Below are positions 59,231 through 64,000 of a stretch of 64,000 bases of DNA, one piece after another. Numbering within the stretch: the first letter of the stretch is position 1; each line of letters starts with the position of its first letter. The stretch comes from Candidatus Tectimicrobiota bacterium (GTDB lineage: Bacteria > Tectomicrobia > Entotheonellia > Entotheonellales > Entotheonellaceae), in the NCBI GenBank assembly GCA_026005175.1, contig BPKO01000002.1, positions 342,501-406,500 of the forward strand, in the 5' to 3' direction. The notes beneath the pieces were generated by a model that worked only from the letters and a program-made list of their open reading frames with translations, had not been told where the DNA came from and ran no database searches. The translations under genes and the position numbers were made by a program.

Positions 59231-59993
59231 ATGCGTCTGGCCAACAAGGTGAGCCTCATCACCGGTGCCGGCTCGGGGATCGGGCGCGCCACGGCGCTGC
59301 TGTTTGCCCGCGAAGGGGCCAAAGTCGTTGCCGCCGACTTGCGGCTCGAGGCGGCCCCAGGAGACGGTACGGCAGCTCCGCGATGCCGGGGGAGAGGGGC
59401 GCGCCGTGCAGGTCGACGTCAGCCAGGCGGCCAGCGTGCAGCGCATGGTGCAGGAGACAGTGGCGGCGTACGGCCGCCTTGACGTGCTGGTCAACAACGC
59501 CGGCTACGGCTTTGCCGCCACCGTGGAGGAGACCGAGGAGGCGGACTGGGACCGCCTGATGGCCGTAAACCTCAAAGGCGTGTACTTGGGCTGCAAGTAC
59601 GCCATTCCGGTAATGCGTCAGCAAGGCGGGGGGGTGATCATCAACACCGCCTCGGTGGTGGCCCTAGTAGGCATCGAAAACCGCGCCGCCTACTGCGCCT
59701 CCAAAGGCGGCGTCGCCGCCCTCACCCGCGCCATGGCCGTCGATCACGTGCGCGACGGCATCCGCGTCAACTGCGTGGCGCCTGGGACCATCGACTCGCC
59801 GTACCTGGCACCCATTTTTGCCGCCAGCTCCGAGCCGCAGCGCCTGCGCGAGCAGTTGGCGCAGCGCCAGCTCATGGGACGTATGGGCACCCCGGAAGAG
59901 GTGGCCTACGCCATGCTCTACCTGGCTTCGGACGAGTCCTCGTTCACCACCGGCACCATGCTTGTCGTCGACGGCGGCATGACGGCCCGCTGA
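59231..59993 (+). CDS. Short-chain dehydrogenase/reductase (one frameshift)
   Basis: 253 residues after removing one C in GGCCCC (59353-59358). Cofactor motif [21 protein letters not shown]; catalytic Ser in INTASVVAL and YxxxK in YCASKGG; C-terminal [20 protein letters not shown]. The classical SDR fold, probably a 3-hydroxyacyl or alcohol dehydrogenase partner of the acyl-CoA dehydrogenase just upstream. The frame break falls in the early variable segment between the cofactor loop and strand 3. ATG 59231 follows GGGAGG. Confidence 0.88.
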
Positions 59994-60024
59994 CCCTGCC
60001 GCTGGGCAGCGGGCCCCGCGGGTG

Positions 60025-60043
60025 TGGTATACTGTATACGTAC
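60025..60043 (+). promoter_or_regulatory. Promoter and operator of the toxin-antitoxin pair
   Basis: Extended -10 TGGTATACT ends at 60033. The same bases form GTATACTGTATAC (60027-60039), a palindrome with 6-base arms, continued by GTAC to 60043. Such overlap is typical of sites bound by ribbon-helix-helix antitoxins. Confidence 0.55.
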
Positions 60044-60059
60044 AAAGCAGGAGTAGCCT

Positions 60060-60308
60060 ATGCGAAAGGCAACAACGACGATTACCATTCGCATTCCCGT
60101 GCAGCTCAAGGAGCGCCTAGAGCAGCTGGCGCAGACCACGGCACGGAGCAAATCGTGGTTAGCAGCGGATGCGCTTCGCACTTATGTGGAAGAGCAGGAA
60201 TGGCAAATCCGAGAAATTGAAGCCGGCTGCCGCGCCGCCGATGCCGGAGACTTCGCCGCCGACGCGGACGTGGAGGCCGTCTTCACCAAGTGGACCGATG
60301 CCCCTTAA
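60060..60308 (+). CDS. Ribbon-helix-helix antitoxin
   Basis: 82 residues. The N-terminal TTITIRIPVQLKERLEQLA is a CopG/ParD-type ribbon-helix-helix, with SKSWLAADALRTYVEEQE as helix 2. The acidic C-terminus would wrap the toxin. ATG 60060 follows GCAGGAG. It overlaps the toxin gene by 11 bases and would repress its own promoter at 60025-60043. Confidence 0.85.
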   Translation: MRKATTTITIRIPVQLKERLEQLAQTTARSKSWLAADALRTYVEEQEWQIREIEAGCRAADAGDFAADADVEAVFTKWTDAP

Positions 60309-60576
60309 ATGGACCCGTCTGGCGCTGGGCAGTGTGGAGGCCGAAGCCGCGCGCTTGGCGCGGGAAAACCCGCAAATCGCCAAGCGCACGGTGAAACGCA
60401 TCCATGACGCCGTGCGTACGCTATGCAAGTACCCCGCCCTTGGCCGCCCCGGGCGCATTCCCGGCACGCGCGAGCTCTCCGTTCCCGCGGTGCCCTACGT
60501 GGTGCCGTACCGCGTCCGGGATGACCACGTGGAAATTCTCTGCCTGCTGCACGTAGCCCGCCGCCACGCGTCCTGA
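60298..60576 (+). CDS. ParE/RelE-family toxin
   Basis: 92 residues from ATG 60298. The ParE pattern is good: LALGSVEAEAARLARENPQIAKR, LCKYPALGRPGR, TRELSVPAVPYVVPYRV and VEILCLLHVARR. ParE toxins inhibit gyrase, RelE toxins cut mRNA; the sequence is ParE-like but target is not proven. Overlap with the antitoxin gene gives coupled translation. Confidence 0.85.
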   Translation: MPLKWTRLALGSVEAEAARLARENPQIAKRTVKRIHDAVRTLCKYPALGRPGRIPGTRELSVPAVPYVVPYRVRDDHVEILCLLHVARRHAS

Positions 60577-60599
60577 GGCGCCGACCCCGCAGGCCTGCC

Positions 60600-61301
60600 T
60601 CATCCCTCGCTGTCCTGCGGGGTCGCTGGCAGCCACCGGGCTTGCCAGCCCTCTTCGGGCTGTGCCAGGGCAAACGCCCACGGCTGGCCCCAGCGCTCCC
60701 AGAATGCCACGTGCTTGACCGGCTTGCGGCGCACCGGGCCGTGCCGGTCCCGCGGATAGCCCAGCGGCACCAGACAGTAAATCTCGTACGAGGCCGGGAT
60801 GGCAAGTAACGCCGCCAGCTCCTCCGGCCGCACCAAGGGCAGGTTAAAGATCGAGGCCCCGAGGCCCAGGCCGCGCGCCGCCAGGAGCAGGTTCTGGACG
60901 GCAGGGAAGATGCTGCCTCCAGGGGTGTGGTGGCGCCCCCGCTCTCCGCATACCACGATAATCACCGGCACTTCGGCCAGGTGCTGCACCAGCCAGGCCA
61001 CCGCCTTGAGCGCCAGCCGCGGCGTCCGCGGCAGCTGCTCCAGCAGCGCGGGCTCGGCCGCATAGCGCGGCTGATAGCGGGCCCAGCCTTCTGCCGCCCA
61101 TGCCTGGAGCTGCCGCTTCACCGCCGCGTCGGTAACCAGGACAAAACGCCAGTCCTGGGCGTTGCGGCCAGAGGGGGCCCGAATGGCGGCGTCGAGCAGC
61201 TGGAAGAGCACCGCTTCGGGCACGGGGTCCGGCTTGAGACGGCGTAAGGCGCGGGTGGTGTAAAGGGCGGTAAAAAGGCCGATTTGTGGCGAGGGTTCCA
61301 C
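60600..61301 (-). CDS. Nitroreductase-family flavoprotein
   Basis: 233 residues. FMN-binding N-terminus RALRRLKPDPVPEAVLF and AAIRAPSGRNAQDWRFVLV; the middle has GGSIFPAVQNLLLAARGLGLGASI; ends in a family-like YEIYCLVPLGYPR. It would reduce nitro groups, quinones or flavins with NAD(P)H, or act on a natural-product intermediate. The start is GTG 61301 with GGAGAGGAAG upstream. Confidence 0.85.
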   Translation of the reverse strand: MEPSPQIGLFTALYTTRALRRLKPDPVPEAVLFQLLDAAIRAPSGRNAQDWRFVLVTDAAVKRQLQAWAAEGWARYQPRYAAEPALLEQLPRTPRLALKAVAWLVQHLAEVPVIIVVCGERGRHHTPGGSIFPAVQNLLLAARGLGLGASIFNLPLVRPEELAALLAIPASYEIYCLVPLGYPRDRHGPVRRKPVKHVAFWERWGQPWAFALAQPEEGWQARWLPATPQDSEG

Positions 61302-61341
61302 CGTGGTGCGCTTCCTCTCCCTGTGGCTTTGGTCTTGCCGG

Positions 61342-61704
61342 TCATAGGACGACGAAAAGGATGGTGAGGGCAGCCGCTAGCGCGGCACTGAATCCGACCA
61401 GATCGACGGCTTGCCGCCGCAGTTGCCGCGCGGCCGCTGCAGCGGGCCACCGCTCCACCTCTCCATCGAACCGGCGCGCGCCACGCGCCGCCAAGAGGAC
61501 TCAGGTGCCAGTGCGGGCCTGGAGCAGGCCCAGCAGGCCGCTCCACAAAGGGAAAAAGAGCAGCCCGCGCCACGCTGGTGCCGCCGCGGTGATCAGAAAA
61601 ACAACCCCCAGGACGGCGCTTACCGCCAGGCTCAGCACGCCCAGGAGACGACGCCGGCGCCGCTCCCCAGGCCCGATGTTGCCCATCTTGCCGGGCTGGT
61701 CCAT
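61342..61704 (-). CDS. Small membrane protein with in-frame UGA: candidate selenoprotein
   Basis: Read through the UGA at 61501-61503, the frame gives 120 residues ending at TGA 61342-61344. Upstream are two membrane helices (LLGVLSLAVSAVLGVVFLI and GLLFFPLWSGLLGLLQ), then QARTGT, the UGA and VLLAARGARR. Next comes a basic stretch, then a third membrane helix (LVGFSAALAAALTILFVVL). Related proteins, as I recall them, read QAREKTC-VALAARG, with Cys at the UGA. No other stop lies in the downstream frame. A SECIS-like hairpin follows the UGA. Function is unknown. If selenocysteine is not used, the gene is a truncated 67-residue protein or carries a base error. ATG 61704; TTG 61710 is an alternative. 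Confidence 0.6.
61473..61492 (-). promoter_or_regulatory. SECIS-like hairpin after the in-frame UGA
   Basis: Counting the U of UGA as 1, GGCG (12-15) pairs with CGCC (28-31), G16 is bulged, CGCG (17-20) pairs with CGCG (24-27), and the apical loop is UGG (21-23). In E. coli fdhF the SECIS bulge is U17 and the loop G is 22-23, so the geometry is close, although the bulged base is G and not U. Confidence 0.4.
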
Positions 61705-61811
61705 CTCCAAGGGTCCTCTGGCCAGTCTGATTCCCGGCCTGCCCTACAGCGCCTCAGAGGCAAGCGCAAGCCGGCTTCTTGCTTTGCCACCATAGCCTTG
61801 CCGACGGCCTT

Positions 61812-62615
61812 TCAGGACGCCGGGCGCTGCGCCCGCAGGGCGTGCACTTCCTGCACCAGACGCGGCAGCAGCTCCCCGGTAGGGCCGCGCAGGCTGAGGG
61901 TGCACAGGGGAGTCAGCTCGCTCTCGTAGAGATTCACTTCGATGAGCACGCCGCCTCGCTCGCGCACCGCCAGGGGAAACCAGGCAGCCGGGTACACGGT
62001 GGCCGAGGTGCCAGCCACCAGCATGCAGTCGCAGCGCTCGACTTCCTGGAAGCAGGCCTCCAGCACGTCAGCGGGGATGGGCTCCCCAAAGGCAACCGTG
62101 TCGCTCTTGAGAATGCCGCCACACTGCGGGCAGTGCGGCGGCAAGGTGTCCAGGGAGATGGTGTCGGCGGGAAAGCGAGCCGTACAGCGAATACAACGCA
62201 CCAGGGTGTAGTTGCCGTGAATTTCCAGCAGGCGGCGACTGCCGGCGCGGCGGTGCAGGTTGTCGACGTTTTGGGTGATGAGCGCCCGCAACACCCCCAT
62301 CTCTTCGAGGTGCACCAGCGCCACGTGGCCGGGGTTGGGCTGTGCCACGGCAATGGTGTCGCGGATTTCCTTGCTCGCGCCACTGGGCGCTAAGCGCTCC
62401 TCCCAGGCCTTTTTGGGGTCTTGCAAGAAGCGCCGGTAGCCGTCCATAGGCGGCTCGCCGTACTTGGTCCACAACCCGCCCGGGCCGCGAAAAGGCGGAA
62501 TGCCGCTTTCCACCGAGATGCCGGCCCCAGTGAGGGCCACCACGTAGTCAGCGGCCGCCAAGAGCTCGGCTGCCCGGCGCAGGTCAGCCTGCGGGTTGGT
62601 CACTGCATGGCTCAT
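61812..62615 (-). CDS. cobB: NAD-dependent protein deacylase (sirtuin)
   Basis: 267 residues. VALTGAGISVESGIPPFRG opens the Rossmann domain; TQNVDNLHRRAG and catalytic His in LEIHGN follow; the zinc site is CIRC and CPQC; GTSATVYPAAW and EVNLYESELT complete the NAD pocket. Uses NAD+ to remove acyl groups from lysines. With the bacterial class, the exact acyl preference depends on residues I cannot assign with certainty. ATG 62615. Confidence 0.92.
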   Translation of the reverse strand: MSHAVTNPQADLRRAAELLAAADYVVALTGAGISVESGIPPFRGPGGLWTKYGEPPMDGYRRFLQDPKKAWEERLAPSGASKEIRDTIAVAQPNPGHVALVHLEEMGVLRALITQNVDNLHRRAGSRRLLEIHGNYTLVRCIRCTARFPADTISLDTLPPHCPQCGGILKSDTVAFGEPIPADVLEACFQEVERCDCMLVAGTSATVYPAAWFPLAVRERGGVLIEVNLYESELTPLCTLSLRGPTGELLPRLVQEVHALRAQRPAS

Positions 62616-62663
62616 TCCCCGTCCCCCACGGCACAAGGCGCCGGCCACTGCGGGGCAGACGCC

Positions 62664-63014
62664 TCAGTGCTTGCTAAAGAGCGACATTTCGACCCGTTCG
62701 CGGCCGATGTACCAGAACAGAAGAATAGCCACCACCATCTTCAGCACGTTGGGCACGATCAGCGCCGCGTCTTCGTAGACGAGGGGCTGCAGCCATGCCT
62801 GGGCAAAGTAAACGACGATGCCTGACAGCAGGGTCACACAGACGCCAGCCAGCGCCCAGCGCTGCCGCACGAGCAGGCCCAGGCAGAAGAGAATGGCCGC
62901 CACCGAGACGATGCCTTCGGCAAGATTGGCATGGCGCAGCTGCAGCACGGCCAGCACGCCCAATACAATGGCAAAGAGAATCACGCCCAGGTAACTGCCC
63001 CTGCGTTCGCTCAT
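62664..63014 (-). CDS. Hypothetical four-helix membrane protein
   Basis: 116 residues, not recognised. Four hydrophobic segments: about 8-24 (YLGVILFAIVLGVLAVL), 31-50, 55-75 and 85-103. ATG 63014 follows GGGAGG. It ends VEMSLFSKH. It lies between the sirtuin gene and a divergent small ORF; no domain name can be given. Confidence 0.6.
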   Translation of the reverse strand: MSERRGSYLGVILFAIVLGVLAVLQLRHANLAEGIVSVAAILFCLGLLVRQRWALAGVCVTLLSGIVVYFAQAWLQPLVYEDAALIVPNVLKMVVAILLFWYIGRERVEMSLFSKH

Positions 63015-63074
63015 CGCCGCCTCCCTTGCAGTGGTGGTCTTCGCTTGCTTCCGGCTTCTCCTGTGTGGTACGGC

Positions 63075-63102
63075 TTGTCGTATCCTGTGCCGTGTTTATA
63101 GC
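63075..63102 (+). promoter_or_regulatory. Promoter of the small ORF at 63156
   Basis: TTGTCG (63075-63080), 16-base spacer, TATAGC (63097-63102). It faces away from the membrane-protein gene. Confidence 0.4.
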
Positions 63103-63155
63103 AGGCGTTCGTTGCCAACTCAAGAGCAGAAACCGCTCCACACGAGGAGATGGCG

Positions 63156-63336
63156 ATGGCCTATACCCTCTGGCACCAAGCCCCGGGCAGCGACACCTGG
63201 ACTTTCGGCGGCCTTCAGACCGACAGCGAGAAGTTGGCAGAGCAGCTCTTCGCCATGTACCCCCTGGCTCCGGGCGAGGCCCTCCAGCTGCGCGATCCCG
63301 AAGGCGTGGTGATCGCCGAGCGCCGGGGCCCCGTGA
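63156..63336 (+). CDS. Hypothetical small protein, about 59 residues (one frameshift)
   Basis: ATG 63156 has GAGGAG six bases upstream. The reading MAYTLWHQAPGSDTWTF, then EQLFAMYPLAPGEALQL and VVIAERRAP, ends at TGA 63334-63336 only if one base is removed from GGGGCCCC (63325-63332), the same type of site that breaks other genes here. Uncorrected, the frame runs on antisense into the GH15 gene. Family not recognised. Confidence 0.45.
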
Positions 63337-63344
63337 GAGACGAT

Positions 63345-64000
63345 TCAGGCGCGCTGGCCGGCGGCCGACAGGCGGCGGTTGAGGTCGTAAGCGGCGCTGA
63401 TCAGGGCCAGATGGGTGAAGGCCTGCGGGAAGTTGCCCAAGTGCTCGCCGCGCGGCCCCAGCTCCTCGGCGTAAAGGCCCAGATGGTTGGCGTAGCCAAG
63501 CATCTTCTCGAAGTAAAAACGGGCTTTTTCCAAATCCCCGGCACGCGACAGGCACTCCACGTACCAGAAGGAACACATCGAGAAAGTGCCCTCGCCGCCG
63601 TGCAGGCCGTCGGAGAAGCCGTGGTCGAGCCGGTAGCGATACACCAGGGAGTCCTCGACGAGCTCGGCTTCGATGGCCCGCAGCGTCGAAAGCCAGCGCG
63701 GGTCGGTGGGGCTGATGAACTTGACCAGCGGCATGAGCAGGCTGGCGGCGTCCAGCGTGCGGCCGCCGCGATACTGCACAAAGGCCTGCCGCTGCGCGTC
63801 CCAGAAGCCCTCGAAGATGTCGCGGTAGATCTCGTCCCGCACCTTCAACCACCACTCCAGCGGTGCCGGGAAAGAGCGCTTCTGCGCCAGGCGAATGCCG
63901 CGGTCAACCGCCACCCAGCACATCACCCGCGAGTAGAGGAACTCGTGGCGGCCACCGCGCGTCTCCCAGATGCCTTCGTCTGGCTGGCGCCAGTTGGTAC
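63345..64000 (-). CDS. C-terminal part of a GH15 glucoamylase/trehalase-like enzyme (partial)
   Basis: The gene enters from the right edge; 218 residues are in the window. [20 protein letters not shown], with the likely general-acid Glu in [20 protein letters not shown], and the late [26 protein letters not shown] are typical of bacterial GH15 proteins. Members cleave terminal alpha-glucosidic bonds of starch, isomaltose or trehalose. The start lies outside the window. Confidence 0.88.
   Translation of the reverse strand, partial: TNWRQPDEGIWETRGGRHEFLYSRVMCWVAVDRGIRLAQKRSFPAPLEWWLKVRDEIYRDIFEGFWDAQRQAFVQYRGGRTLDAASLLMPLVKFISPTDPRWLSTLRAIEAELVEDSLVYRYRLDHGFSDGLHGGEGTFSMCSFWYVECLSRAGDLEKARFYFEKMLGYANHLGLYAEELGPRGEHLGNFPQAFTHLALISAAYDLNRRLSAAGQRA

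Noticed and set aside
61501-61710. A complete 69-residue protein stopping at the UGA
   Set aside because: The downstream frame continues open for 52 codons with family-like sequence and a membrane helix, so stopping at UGA is less likely than read-through or an error, though not excluded.

Overview
The window is a GC-rich (by eye about two-thirds G+C), densely packed stretch of a Gram-negative bacterial chromosome. Outer-membrane biogenesis genes (TamA/TamB-like), Lon, class I lysyl-tRNA synthetase, MutS/MutL and many amidohydrolase, CaiB/BaiF and acyl-CoA genes together suggest an uncultivated soil or sediment lineage of the Tectomicrobia, Rokubacteria, Binatota or Desulfobacterota kind. I cannot place it more precisely. 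There are no rRNA genes, prophage, insertion sequences or CRISPR arrays.

Layout: (1) 1-11.9 kb, envelope: the end of an MscS-like gene, a PKD/OmpA lipoprotein, then corA, yihY-like, mscS-like, tamA and tamB in a row. (2) 12-20 kb, minus strand: folP-murD-lysK-folC overlapping each other, followed by hmgA and an amidohydrolase with their own promoter. (3) 20-26.9 kb: a geranylgeranyl-reductase-type flavoprotein, then the minus-strand wall-turnover operon anmK-slt-DUF123-dapF-ltaE. (4) 27-35.6 kb: lon, tyrS, mutS-mutL and separate tRNA-Ile and tRNA-Ala genes. (5) 35.7-46.6 kb: EthD-domain protein, secreted SGNH esterase, cyclase-family hydrolase, HpnR-like B12/radical SAM enzyme, a 1094-residue cyclase/ATPase/TPR signalling protein, and an operon of amidohydrolase, CoA-transferase and LigB-type dioxygenase. 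(6) 46.7-64 kb: transporters, amidase, aldo/keto reductase, PilZ protein, a second class III cyclase with a novel C-terminal region, acyl-CoA dehydrogenase and SDR, a ribbon-helix-helix/ParE pair, nitroreductase, a small membrane protein with an in-frame UGA, a sirtuin and a GH15 enzyme.

The most exciting observation is at 61342-61704. A 121-residue membrane protein is interrupted by one in-frame UGA exactly where its family, as I remember it, has cysteine. A hairpin downstream has the geometry of a bacterial SECIS element, so it may be an undescribed selenoprotein.

A second pattern affects the whole window. Eleven otherwise intact genes carry a total of twelve single-base frameshifts, always one base too many, and nine of these lie in runs of the form G2-4C2-4. 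This looks like a systematic read or assembly error. I annotate those genes as whole CDSs with the break position rather than as pseudogenes.

Promoters recur with a common form: TTGNCN, a 16-18 base spacer (usually 17) often ending in TGC, then a TA-starting -10 hexamer usually ending in T. Several carry palindromic operator candidates, notably at lon, at the second MFS gene and upstream of the amidase.
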